Source: Takakia lepidozioides
Lineage: Eukaryota > Streptophyta > Takakiopsida > Takakiales > Takakiaceae
Assembly (NCBI GenBank): GCA_030704615.1
Contig: CM060733.1
Location: forward strand, 26,598,001 to 26,662,000
DNA: 64,000 bases
Reading direction: 5' to 3'
A model generated the notes under the pieces. That model was given only the letters and a program-made list of their open reading frames with translations, searched no databases and had not been told where the DNA came from. Both the position numbers and the translations under genes were made by a program. Every line of letters starts with the position of its first letter. The stretch's first letter is position 1. Below are positions 10,505-21,494 of the stretch, piece after piece.

Positions 10505-11470
10505 GGAGCAAAGATTTTTTTCGAGTATATTCGAACTATTTCGGCAGATGCAAATACAAGGGATTAAGCCTGACAAGGTCACGTTCATTAGTGTTCTCAA
10601 CGCATGCGCAACCCTAGCAGCCCTGGAAGAAGGCAAGTGGGTTCATGCCGACATAATCAAGTGTGGATTTCAGTCGGATGTCTCCGTGGGGTGTGCCCTT
10701 ATTGACATGTATGCCAAGGGCGGGAGTGTAGAGAATGCACCGAGAGTGTTTGACAAAATTCTCAACGTGGTCTCTTGGAATGCGATGATTTTAGCATATG
10801 CCCAGCATGGGCATATTGAGGAGGCTCTCCAACTGTTGGAGCAGATGCGATTGGAAGGCATGACGCCAACGAGGTCACATTCATTGGTGTGATCTCTGCA
10901 CGTAGCCGCATGGGCTTAGTAGATGAAGGTGGTCAGTACTTCCGTTCCATGAGAGAGTATGGAAAGCACTATGGGTGCATGGTTGACCTTCTCGGCCGTG
11001 CAGAGCGCTTGGATGAAGCAGAGGATTTTATCGACAAAATGCCATTCAAGCCAGGTGCTCAGGTCTATGCTGCAGCTGGCAGGTGTGACGAAGTAGCAAA
11101 GGTCAGAAAGGCTATGGAAGAGAGAGGGGTGAAAAAGGAGCCAGGGCAATGGTTGATAATAGAGTACATACATTTTTTGTGGAAGATAGATCCCACCCTA
11201 GAGAATTTGACCCTCCAGATAAAGGCGGCAGGATATGTTCTGACACACGGTATGTCTTGCTTGATACAGATCAGCAGACGAAGGAACAAGCACTCTGCCA
11301 CCTCAGTGAGAAGCTGGCCATTGCTTTTGGCCTCATCAGTACTCCCCCTGGAACGCGTATCTGCATAATCAAGAACCTTCGGAAACTGTTGCCAGAGATG
11401 CCAACCGCTTTCATCACTTAAAAATGGGGGGTGTTCATGTGGAGACTATTGGTGATGAACGTGACACATG
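10505..11470 (+). pseudogene. PPR-DYW gene, 3' part with decayed DYW domain
   Basis: Continuation of the split PPR gene: KPDKVTFISVLNACATLAAL, EEGKWVHADIIKCGFQSDV, then a frameshift near 10870-10890. Next come MVDLLGRAERLDEAEDFIDK, the E/E+ segment ([14 protein letters not shown], then a frame change to [20 protein letters not shown]) and the DYW deaminase ([20 protein letters not shown]). The zinc-binding middle of DYW is missing (a deletion after NLRK), and the end reads [10 protein letters not shown] followed by a decayed GDYW. At least three frame changes plus deletions mean no protein can be made. Confidence 0.88.
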
Positions 11471-13400
11471 GGAGTTTTCCAACTCTCCATTCCCTGCAAT
11501 CTGTCCTCCAAAATGGGTCAAGGGGTGCACCTTTCGTTCATCCGACTGTGATACACAGCCTTATCATAGACCGGCAGTCCAACATTCATGGAAGCCACAT
11601 TTGTTACATCTGGTTCCAGCTAAGGGCCGTGTGCTTCAGTCAGGCTCATATAGATCCTGGTGGGCTGCAACTCTACAATAGGTCCAGGGGTTCATCTCAT
11701 AGACTATGCCTTCAGAGTAGTCTGGCTAACATTTACAAGGACTGGTCAATGAGTTCATCTCTCAGTGATAGAATGTGTCTTCTATGAAGAAAACCAAGTG
11801 ACACTGATTCCTGTGTCAAATCTCAAGATAACTTTACAGCCACCCGTCCAGCCTTTGTACATACCCGCAGTCTCTTGTCAGCTTCTCCATCATACTACAG
11901 CTCTTGCCAAAATTAAGTCCTCCAGATGCGCACTGTTGCATCATGGTAGCAAAACTTAGTGACCAGTCAACATTTGCTCTAACCTTTTAAACTTAACAAT
12001 GCACCATGAAAGGGACCAACGTATGAAGGAACTCAACAAGTACCTTCCGGCACTTCAGCAATACTTCGCAGAATAGTAATATTTAGCAGTGGTGAGGACT
12101 GTGGGGTTCATCCCTGTTGGTCATGATTTGATTACGAAGGACTGATCAAGAGCTGCCCTTCTTAGGATGTCGCCTCAAAGAAACAGAACATCTGCATACG
12201 ATAGAGGAGGACGTTACTGCCGGCCGATACTTCTTGAATCCAAGTATGTCCTCAAGTACAGGCAAGCTGCGGTTCCCTTCAGCGGACGATGGACTGCTAT
12301 CATACCATGGCGACATGGTCGTATACGAGTAGAAAAATCTAGCACATGAATGAAGGATGAACCTTATACCTGGGCGCAGAAGCAGTTTCAAGCCTGCATA
12401 TGCAGTTCCCTGATATACATGGTCGGTAATATGGAATCAATATCACTTGAAGTTTTCCTGTTAGGAAATGCCTGGTATACCAATTTAAGTTACAGATAGA
12501 TACACTATATATCCCACCAGTGTCGTCACCCAGCACGTACTGTTCCTCAATTGGTTGCTGACATGCATTGCTCAGGAATGGAAGCACTGTACTGGCTGAT
12601 GATCGGTTTAATCCTTTGGCTGAACATGTACTTGGCTCAAACTTAGATGTGATTTCTCATGCCTAAATGCTGTACAATGGAAAATCTGATTGAAAATATA
12701 TCCACTGCAGGCTGCCGATGTTTCTAAGACAGTCACAGCGCCCACCCTGGCTAACATCGTCCTTGGATGACCTGTTACTCTTCTTTCACCTGCTTGCATA
12801 AATAATATAATGAGAAAGTTATTGGATACTCGACGCCATTTCCTTAGACAAATATCTGGCAGGGCATCCTTCTCCTGGGTGTCCATTGTTGTGTAGTGTA
12901 TGGCTGTTTTTCATTCCTATCTGATTAGACATTGTGATGTGACCTGGCAGTTCTTGCCAAGATGTTGTGAGGAGCTACGTACATAAGCATGCATTACATC
13001 ACGATTCTCTACAAGATGCTTCAGACCTTTTGTTTCTATGAAAGGGTGAAGACAGAAGGTGTTGGCATTTGGCTATACTGTATTGAAGGGATTATGTTTG
13101 GCAGAAAACCAAGAGAGAAGGTGAACATTTTTCAATAACCTTGAATCTTTTATTCCTTGTGATTGTCCCCAAGGCTGGTTTAGCTAGGAAGGATAGAGAG
13201 TCTCCTGGATTTTATTGTCAACTCAACATAGCAGATGACCTGTTAAGTAAGTTGAGTAGTTTTGGGTAGTTATTTCTGGGCCCTCATAGATTGTTGAAAG
13301 AAAAGTTTGGAGGTACGTAGGTTTTCAAGTTTTCATTTGGAGGTTCAAGCTAAGATCAGGATAGCATGTGAGCCTGGGTGCTGGGGCTCATATTGATCTT
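11471..13400. other. Intergenic, no recognisable gene
   Basis: No frame of convincing length or family resemblance was found. Two short stretches (around 12010-12080 and 12165-12345, plus strand) have a coding-like composition, such as ELNKYLPALQQYF read through one frame. Neither has neighbours that would make a gene. Confidence 0.4.
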
Positions 13401-13700
13401 ACTTAAGGATCTAATGCCCACTTGAATGAACTCATGAATTCTAAGTCTTTAGGTGTAAATGATGCAGGCATCCACAGGATCATCATAGAGTACGTGTGGC
13501 AAAAGCGAGACCCAAGAATGGGTGATGCACAGGAAGATCCACAGTTGCAAGTGGCAAAAGATGAGTTTGATGAGGTTGCCATGTTCCTAAGCTGTTGCTT
13601 GCTCTCTCTGGAGCAGGGGCGCCCTGGCAGCCTCATCACTCAAGCTGCCCGGCACCATGCTACCCAGATTCGGTTTCTTTCTCTCCCCTCCTGCTTTTCC
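13400..13700 (+). pseudogene. Unrecognised exon-like fragment
   Basis: A plus-strand frame reads LNELMNSKSLGVNDAGIHRI, then EYVWQKRDPRMGDAQEDPQL, then FLSCCLLSLEQGRPGSLITQ. The composition is that of a helical soluble protein, and the frame is preceded by a plausible acceptor (cttaag at about 13407). I do not recognise the family. No companion exons were found on either side and a copia LTR starts at 13767, so it may be an orphan exon or a captured gene fragment. Confidence 0.35.
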
Positions 13701-13766
13701 TGCTCCATTCGTATGCTGGTGGTATCCGAGATCAGTCTTGAGGCGGTAGGAAAACATGTTGAGATG

Positions 13767-13979
13767 TGTTGGATGAAATATCAACATCTAAATTATGTAA
13801 GTTAACATCCGTATAGAATGCACACATCTATACGAAGAGTCACAACGTCCCTTAGGGTATGACTTTAGAAGTTGTTGAAGAGACATTGTCCTATCTTCTT
13901 CTCTCTCATTCTTACATACATATAATTGAGTGACCATAAGTTACTCATATATCTCTCACTTAGTACTAATCTTCTAAGA
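13767..13979 (+). mobile_element. Ty1/copia-type 5' LTR
   Basis: The sequence begins TGTTGGATGAAATATCAACA, a typical start for plant copia LTRs, and runs about 213 bases to cttctaaga. It is followed at once by a primer-binding site. The expected terminal CA has decayed. No second LTR of this type was found in the window, so the element is incomplete. Confidence 0.7.
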
Positions 13980-13992
13980 TGGTATCAAAACC
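13980..13992 (+). promoter_or_regulatory. Copia primer-binding site (initiator Met tRNA)
   Basis: tggtatcaaaacc directly follows the LTR. TGGTATCA is the reverse complement of the 3' end of plant initiator tRNA-Met, the usual primer for copia elements. Confidence 0.7.
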
Positions 13993-14229
13993 CTCTTTGA
14001 GATTGTTCATCTTAAATGGTCACCAGAAGTCGCATCTTGCGATCTTGGACCATGTACTTGCTCAATTTATATGAAATTTGCTGTTAAGGATTAAGGGCAA
14101 GAGCTAACGCTCTGTCATTGGCTAGGTCTAGTCCAACGACACAGATTCCCCATGGCTGCTCCCTTTTTTGCAGCAAGGGCATATCAAATTGATCGCTTGA
14201 GCACTAAGTACTCTATTTAGTCCATCAAA

Positions 14230-14636
14230 ATGGAAATGCTTTTAATGAGATCTGAATTCTGGGGAGTGGTTGACGGTACCGACCCTAACCCCGATGTGGC
14301 TGATGCCGCACTTCAAGTTGCTTGGAAGATAAAAGACTCCAAAATAAGCTCTAAATTGATTCTCCATTATGGAGATCGTCGGATTCAATTACTAGGATCT
14401 CTTAAAACTTCCACAACAGTCTGGGCTAAACTAAAATCTATCTATGAACACACCGATAATGCATCCCAAGTTGGCTGCATGCATAAACGTATCATGATGC
14501 TTACTCTTTCAGAGTCACAATCTGTATCAGAGTTCTTGGAAAACTGGCAAAGAGCGTTAGATGATGCTTCAGTTGGAGGGCTAGTGTACTATAGGTCACT
14601 ATGCTTCTTGCAGCATTGACTCCTTCATTTTGGCCA
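14230..14636 (+). pseudogene. Ty1/copia gag, truncated
   Basis: The open frame MEMLLMRSEFWGVVDGTD...VWAKLKSIYEHTDNASQVGC resembles copia capsid (Retrotran_gag_2/UBN2 type: W...LKxIYE, then a helix-rich stretch). A small frame change near 14585 leads to MLLAALTPSFWPS, the usual continuation of this domain, at about 14598-14636. After that the sequence switches abruptly to a Ty3/gypsy gag. No copia zinc knuckle, integrase or RT follows. Confidence 0.7.
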
Positions 14637-15523
14637 AGTTGCGGAGCTTGCAAGAGTTCCAACGGAAGCCGACCGAGAGCTTGAGGGAGGCTTTCACTCG
14701 CATGAGGCGCTTGATAAATGTAACCCAAGGGGTTACGGAAGCTCAGGCAGTCCAATTCTGGTATTGGATATTGGACAAGGAGCTGAGGAGAAGGGTGCGG
14801 GATGCAACTCTCCTACAAGCGGCCCAACCCACCTTAATAAATGTGTTTTTGCTGGCAGAGCGGATAGAGCTCAACATGGTGGAGGAACGAGTGGTCATGG
14901 TGGGATTTGCTAAGGAGACACCACGGGGTAGTGGTGCTCCTAGCCAACCACTACCTCAACGTGCTCAAGGCAACAACGGGGCTCAGGTAAAGCTCAGGGA
15001 AGGGCAGAGAGGACCTCAGATGCAGGGGTCTCTCCCTTCATTTGCTGGCCAACAACGGGCGGATGTGGTGTGCTGGACATGTGGAGGACCCCATGTCAAG
15101 AAGGATTGCCCAGAGGGAGGCAAAGGGCCGGCACATGCACAGCCAGCACAGTTGCAGTGTGGGCATTGTGGCAAGCATGGGCATGGAGAGGCCCAGTGTT
15201 ATGGTTTGCATCTTGAGTTGCGCCCAGGCTAGTTCCAAGGGAACAATGGTGGCCGGGGGCGAGGTGGAGCAGCCCAGAGAGGACGAGGTGGCCAGCCATG
15301 AGGTGCAGGCCAAGGGCAAGCTCAACATGGCCAAGGACGCGGAGGTCAGGGTGTTGACCAAGGCATGGTCAACCGGCTTTAGCAGCTAGAGCAGAGGCTC
15401 GCTGCCATGGCTACAGCTCAGGTGGTACCGGCGCTAAGGCCGGATGGTCCACCTCCTGCTCATGAGGGAGGAGATATGGGAGACATAGGATTCATGTGTG
15501 GAGTAACAATACCACTAGTGTAG
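14630..15523 (+). pseudogene. Gypsy gag with two CCHC knuckles
   Basis: The capsid part reads FQRKPTESLREAFTRMRRL, then FWYWILDKELRRRV, typical of gypsy gag helices. The nucleocapsid has two knuckles: CWTCGGPHVKKDC (about 15070) and CGHCGKHGHGEAQC (about 15157). A Gly/Arg/Gln-rich tail follows. In-frame stops occur at 15230 (TAG), 15299 (TGA), 15380 (TAG) and 15521 (TAG). The start of the protein is lost at the copia junction. Confidence 0.82.
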
Positions 15524-16431
15524 CTGGAGTCTGCTGCAGCCGTGACTCGAGGAGCAGCACGAGTTCATGAGCCACGGGGTGCGGAGGTGGAGTTGGATCC
15601 ACAGCGTGGGGAGGCAAGCCGTCAGGCTAGGCTTCCTCAGTCATTCACATTGGCGGAGACAGTGTCGACACCATCCATGGCACCTAGTTCTCGCCCGACT
15701 GTTACCGAGGCGAAGATTGCTATGCCATTGGGGAGAGCTACACGGGTAGCACCACTACCTAGTGTTGCCAAGGCTACGGCAACTAGTGTGCTGCTAGGAG
15801 CGGCCACATCTGTGTGCCAGGCTCCATTGTTCTCGGCTACCATGATTGCGACGCCGGGGGTAAGACCAGCTGAGGTGTTCAGGCTGGCAGCTACACTTTG
15901 TGAGAGTGGGGATGTTACTTCATCTTCTGCGGAGATAGTGAGAGGTGTGTGCCGGAGGGATCCTCGGATTTGAGGGTCAAGACTGCCACGGCGGCGCCAT
16001 GACAAGCTGCAGCTGCCAGGTTGATGGAGCTGCCAGCTAGGTCAGCCATTGAGCGCGCCATGGTGACACCTGGAGTTGTCATGTTAGACAACCAGGATGG
16101 CAGTTTCTGTTTGAGTAGACCGGCAGGCAAGAGGTATCGGCCTTGTTGGACTCGGGAGCTCAGCCACTGATGCTGGGCAGAGCTGCTATTGCAGGCTTGG
16201 GCCTCACGGAGGCGGATATGGAGCCTTGTCCTTTCCAGATACAAACGTCTCTGGGAGGATCGGAGCAGGCTCGGGGCATGACACGGCGTGAGTTGGCTAT
16301 CAGACTACGGCCGGATCACCCTACAGATGGCTCAGTGATGCGAGAGCCAAGGCCATTGTGACTGAAGCGGTCTCATACAATGTCCTGGTTGGTGGGGCAG
16401 TGTTGTACCCCATGGGCTTCACCCTAGATTT
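15524..16431 (+). pseudogene. Gypsy linker and aspartic protease
   Basis: After a Ala/Arg/Thr-rich linker (open 15524-15970, then TGA 15971) and a frame change, the retropepsin active-site segment VSALLDSGAQPLMLGRAAI lies at 16134-16190. DSGA is the gypsy version of the D-T/S-G catalytic triad. A further frame change near 16362 leads to SYNVLVGGAVLYPMGFTLDF, a post-protease segment. The frame shifts again near 16432 before the methyltransferase. Confidence 0.75.
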
Positions 16432-18096
16432 TTGGGAGGAGTCAGCTCCTATAGGCCTACATGGCAGTCAGGGGAGGGCCGGTGTGTGCAGCTCCCTGTG
16501 ACGTTCATAGGAGGAGTTGCGGTTGCCCAGCGAGGCAAGATGCCGACACTAGCAGCATTCACAGCGGCAGTGAGTTGGCCTAGAGAGTTGCTTGAGGGCA
16601 ACGCTCATTCAGAGGATGTGCCACCTCCGGGAGAGCAAGATGACATGTATGGTATGGTGGAGTTGCCTACCATGGTTGCTCAGACTCCATTGTGGGGCAC
16701 GAGCAAGGATTTGCAGCGGGATGCTGATTGACGGGTGCAACAAGCCTGGGTGGAGGCTTTTGTACCGTCAGGAGAGGAGGAGAGTGCGGGGATTGCACCG
16801 GGACCACCTCAGTTGTCTCCATTGGACACCACACCTATTGTGTGGCAGTATCCGGATGAAGACATTTGTCTTCTAGACTTGTTTGGCGGGATCAGCACCG
16901 GATTGGCTGCTGTGTTACAGGCAGGTGTACGAGTTCGGCGTTACGTGTATGTGGAGAGGGATGAGACAACACAACGCGTTTCACTTCGCCATGTTGCTCA
17001 GTTGGTGCAGCGGTACCCTGAGTTATTGCCGGTGTCTGCAGTTCGTGGATATCAGCAGGCCTTGCCAGCAGACATTTTGTTGCTGGGGGCGCAGGATTTG
17101 GAGCGGGTTGGCTCCATTGATCTGGTAGTGGCAGGTTGGCCCTGCCAAGGGCATTCATCAGCCGGGCATGGCAATGGATTGCGAGACTCGAGGTCGGGTC
17201 TGTTTTGGGAGATGGTGCGGGGTTTGCGCCACTTGTAGCTTCATCAAGCTGTATCTCCAGCATCCATCTTGGAGAATGTGCCACTGATGGGCGATTCTCG
17301 GGCCAGGGTGATGACCAGTGTGCATCAAGTCCGGTCGTGGCTTGGGTCAGCAGTGTTGCTAAATGCAGCTACAGTGGGGTCACGGGCTCATCGTCCACGG
17401 CTATCGTGGACTAACTTGATGCCACCCGCACTGCTCAAGCGTGCATTTGATGGGGTGCAGCGGCCAGCACATCTCATAGTGGATAACATTCTGGACACAG
17501 GGAGGCAGTCTCAGCATGTGAGACACGATGACCATTCGCCTTTGGCAGAGGTCAACAAGGTGGGTCAACCACGAGCAGCATTACCTACACTACTCAGCTT
17601 CCCAGGATCGCATGCTTTCCTGGATAGTGGACCTGGCCTCCTGTGGGATGCTAAGTTGCAGCAGTTAGTGGAGCCTAATGCTGACGAGCGTGAGCGGGCA
17701 ATGGGTTTTACCACTGGTACCACGGCGGTGTCGTCTTTTTCTAAGGCATCACGTCGTCAAGTGTTGGGGCAAGCAATGGATCTCAATTGCTTGACCTGGA
17801 TTATCAGCTTGGCTATGGCTGAGCAACGCAGAGTGCGGAGTACACTTCCCTCGATGGTCTCTCTGCCTACCGAGACGGTACAGGCAGTGAGTGGGGGCGA
17901 GCATGTGAGGACTACGGGGTGCATGCATCCATGGCACACGTGGGAGGTGCTCGAGGTTCAGAGAGAGTTGGCAGCCAAGGTGGTGATGAAAGATGAGGTT
18001 GGGGATTTTTCTCGGATGGAGGAAGTCCTTGAAGATGAGATGATGGGGCAGGATGAGGCCTTGTCACTGACTGAGCAGATAGGGAGTACTGCTTAA
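16432..18096 (+). pseudogene. C5-cytosine DNA methyltransferase domain inside gypsy pol
   Basis: One reading frame, broken by TGA 16729 and TAG 17236, carries the ordered motifs of a C5-cytosine methyltransferase. Motif I for S-adenosylmethionine is LLDLFGGISTGLAA (about 16870-16910). Motif IV is VVAGWPCQGHS, with the catalytic Pro-Cys at 17140-17145. Motif VI is LENVPLMGD (17269-17295). Motif VIII is AHRPRLSWTN (about 17390). The end is RERAMGFTTG...RRQVLGQAMD (motifs IX/X, about 17695-17780). Linear I-IV-VI-VIII-X order and the AHR.R..W.N form resemble DNMT3/DRM-type enzymes, although PCQ is the DNMT1/bacterial spelling. Family function: transfer of methyl to cytosine C5. The same frame continues into the RT, so it belongs to the polyprotein and is not a host gene. 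An acidic linker follows to TAA 18094. Confidence 0.9.
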
Positions 18097-19596
18097 GAGG
18101 TTGCAACATAGCAACCACTAGACGCGTCCTCTACCTCTAAGCCCACTAGACTTAAGGTTGCAGTTACGGAGGACAATTGGGAGCCTGACATTGGACCCAT
18201 TGTCACCAGAGGAGAGAGACGACGTATACGGCGGTTCCTGAGGGCTTACATGAATTGCTTTGCCTTCAGTTTGAAGGACTTGAGAGCACTGAAGGGTCAA
18301 GAGATCCGTATTGAGTTGGCCACTGACACGCCAATCTTTCGGAGACCCTATAGATACAGTGACATGGAGAGGTCTTTGATTCAGATGAGGACTCAAGATC
18401 TCTGGGAGGCAGGTTTGGTGGAGCTCTCTGGTGGAGAGTATGCTTCAGCCATAGTGATGCCAGCCAAGAAGGATGTCTATGGCAATTGGACGGAGAGACG
18501 TATGTGCGGTGATTACCGGCCTGTAAATCGTCAGACCAAGTCCGATAAGTATGCCATGCCAACACCAGAGGAGATCTTTGATGCCATCGGGCATGCTAAG
18601 GTCTTTAACACTTTGGATTTACGATCCGGATATCACCAGTTGCCAATCAAGGAGGCGGACAAGCAGAAGACGACATTTTGGGGGATCAATGAGCACGGCA
18701 AGGATTGCCTATATCAGTGGCGGTTCTTACCATTTGGGCTTAAGAATGCTCCTGCAGAGTTTCAGAGAGTCATGGATAGGATTCTAGCAGGGGTGGACTT
18801 TGCTCGGTGCTACATAGATGACATCATCATCTTTAGTGTTACGATGGAGGAGCATGAGAGACACCTTCAGGTGGTATTGGAGCGCTTGAGAGCGCACGAA
18901 TTGAAGTTGCATCCGGGGAAGTGCTAGTTTTTCCACAACCAGATTGAGTATCTGGGTCACATGATATATCCTGGAGGATTGGGGGTACAGCAGACTAAGG
19001 TAGAGGCCATTGCACAAATTCCACGCCCCACGGATGTGAGCCGAGTTCGAGCTTTCATGGGGTTGGCAAACTATTATAGACGGTTTGTCAAGAGATTTAG
19101 TACCATTGCAAAGGCTCTAACCAAGCTGACCAAGGTGGACCAGGAGTGGCAGTGGGAAGATGAGCAGGAACGAGCTTTTTAAGAGCTCAAGGCGAGGTTG
19201 ACCTCGGCGCCTATCCTGAGACGACCTATCAGGGGGCGTCCCTTTCAGCTGCATATGGATTGGAGCATGCTGGGGCTTGGAGCGGTGCTCACACAGGTGG
19301 ATGATGAGGGAAGAGAGTTTGTAGTGGCTTATGCTAGCCGCTCGAACAACGCTGCAGAGGCTAAGTACAGCTCATATGAAGGAGAGTGCTTAGCTGCAGT
19401 GTGGGCCGTGGCACACTTCAGGTGCTATCTATACGACAATCTTTTCACCCTTGTCACGGATCACCAGCCACTCAAGTGGTTGATGGAGTCAGACAAGCTT
19501 ACGGGGAAGCTTGCACGGTGGGCACTTATACTCCAGGAGTATGACTTTCAGGTATGCATCGACCGGGTTTGGTCAATCGGGATGCGGATGGATTGA
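18097..19596 (+). pseudogene. Gypsy reverse transcriptase and RNase H
   Basis: The frame continues directly from the methyltransferase (stop TAG 18109 between them). The RT shows MPAKKDVYGNWTERRMCGDY, LDLRSGYHQLPIKEAD and the catalytic YIDDIIIFS (about 18811-18837). After TAG 18925 come YLGHMIYPGGL and the connection ANYYRRFVKRFS. After TAA 19180 comes RNase H (HMDWSMLGLGAVLTQ, YSSYEGECLAAVWAV, TDHQPLKWL). A frame change near 19554 precedes the integrase. All motifs are of Ty3/gypsy type. Confidence 0.92.
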
Positions 19597-20880
19597 GTCG
19601 CAATCCATGCATGAGCCAGCAGGATGACACTGGAGCTCGGTGGCATGATGAGACGGACGAGGAGATAGTGCCGGGATGGCACGAATCTGCATTTTTGTGT
19701 ATCTTGGCATCGGGAGGTCAGGTTGGACCTACAACAGGGATGACTGTAGACGGAGTGTCTGAAGACCCCGAGGCTAGTGATGAGCCAAATGGTGCCAGAG
19801 ATATACATGAGGATTCGGCTGTGCTGGACTACCTCCGCACGGGAGACACGACAGCCACTGTGACTGCCAAGGAGAGGGATCGGATCCTGCAACGAGCCAA
19901 GAGGTTCAAGTGGGAGGGGATACACCTACTTCGAGTGTGGGAGGATGGTCGGGTGAGGATTGTACCTCACCCCACACAGCGTGCACGGTTAGTGCGGCAT
20001 GCCCATGATGAGTTGGGGTATTTTGGAGTGCGACGCACTCACAGTTTACTGCAAGGGCAGTATTGGTGGCGTGGTATGCATACAGTGGTGCAACAGTTCG
20101 TGGCTAGGTGCATGGTGTGTGACAGGGTGCGTGCTTCATTCAACACCCCTACACCACAGTTGCATCATTTACCAATCATGGGATTGGGCTATAGGTGAAG
20201 TCTTGACTTCGCAGGACCGTTGCCACTGACTATGCGCCACCACAGATATGTGTTGGTGATGGTGGAGCACTTCTCCAAGTGGATTGAGTTGGTTCCATTG
20301 CCTGACAAGGCTAGTGAGGGGGCTGCGTATGCATTCTTGGATCGTATGCTTAGCCGATTTGGTGCTCCAGCTGAGGTACTCACGGACCAAGGGAGAGAGT
20401 TCTTGGGGGAGTTTCAGGCTTTGTGTGATAAAGCCTTGATAGACCACCGCACCACTTCTCGGGATCATCCTGAGGCCGATCGCTAGCAGAGAGAGTTGTT
20501 CAGACAGTGAAGATGGGTTTGCGCAAGTATGGCTTGCAGAAGGGACACCTAGGAGATTGGGATCTTCAGGTTCTTTGGTTAGCCATGGGCTACAGGTTCA
20601 GCAAACAAACATCACTTGCCTCCTTCTCACCATATTTCCTTCTTTTTGGCCGAGAGCCGGATTTGCCTACAGCCATTCGTAGGGACACTGCTCAAGTCCT
20701 TAACCTTGACGATCCGGACGTGTGGGTACGTGCATGTGATCAACGTGCAGAGTTGTTCAAGAAAGTCATGCCCATGGCTTTTGAGAACCTTGCCATTGCA
20801 CAGCACCGTGATACGTTGAGGTATGTCACTATACATATCGTCCTGGGGTTCGGAGGTTTAGCCCTGGTGACTATGTTTAT
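19554..20880 (+). pseudogene. Gypsy integrase
   Basis: RNadGLSR-type junction, then a zinc-binding HHCC module (HAHDELGYFGVRRTH...CMVCDRVRA, about 20000-20130) and the catalytic core. The core Asp is in SLDFAGPLPL (just after TGA 20196), the second Asp in EVLTDQGREFLGEF (about 20375), and the Glu region around 20480-20500 is damaged by a 1-base frame change. The C-terminal part reads WLAMGYRFSKQTS...SPYFLLFGREPDLP. A further frame change lies near 20828. Confidence 0.88.
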
Positions 20881-21236
20881 TTGCAGCAGACTGCTCCTAC
20901 GACTCTGGATGTTACTGCAGGGCGTGTTATTCTGAGGGTTCGAGAGGTGTTGCCCTCAGGGGTCCTGATCTTGGAGGGTCGGGATGGCATGACTTGGAAA
21001 GACTATGTGCGTAATTGTGTGCCATATCACCTTCCCAATGTCGATGGTAGAGTTGACCCAAACTTGGCAGTGGTACCTGCAGGTTTGAGGTGCATGCTCT
21101 GTGGGTCTGCCAAAGGGGCAGCCACCATGCTGGTGTGTGATCGATGCTCAAGGGGTTGGCATATGGGATGCTTGACACCACCTCTTGAGAAGGTTCTTGA
21201 CGGAGATTGGTTGTGTCCACACTGCTTGGGATAGTG
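20828..21236 (+). pseudogene. Integrase C-terminus with PHD finger
   Basis: After the GDYVYLQQ-type integrase barrel (about 20865-20890) the frame runs to TAG 21232-21234. Bases 21091-21225 encode a C4HC3 zinc finger: CMLC, then CDRC, then H-x2-C, then CPHC, with the usual W before the last pair (DGDWLCPHC). This is a PHD finger, a fold that generally reads histone tails. Its place at the very end of the polyprotein is where some chromoviral gypsy elements carry a chromodomain. It is intact in sequence, although the polyprotein upstream is broken. Confidence 0.87.
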
Positions 21237-21480
21237 GCAGTGGACATGACTGGAGGCAGCCAACAAGACATGGGAGGCCAAGCTCATAGGAGTCAATACA
21301 TGAGATCCCAAGCTCAAGTTCACAGGTTGCAAGACGGCGACTAACGATGGGGCAACTCTTGCACCCAGCCTCTTGATCTATCGAGTTTGAGTGTAGTAGG
21401 GATAGTGGTGGAAGACTTAGTGAGGCTATGGTCACTATCACATCTTGTGGCTACCTGGACTTAGAGGGACCTAAGCACCA

Positions 21481-21494
21481 GCTAGGGGGGCGAT
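21481..21494 (+). promoter_or_regulatory. Polypurine tract of the gypsy element
   Basis: gctaggggggcgat immediately precedes the LTR and contains the G-run expected of the primer for plus-strand synthesis. Confidence 0.6.

Noticed and set aside
16432-18096. Host DRM/DNMT gene into which a retrotransposon inserted
   Set aside because: The methyltransferase frame is continuous with the gypsy RT frame, lacks introns, and lies exactly between protease and RT.
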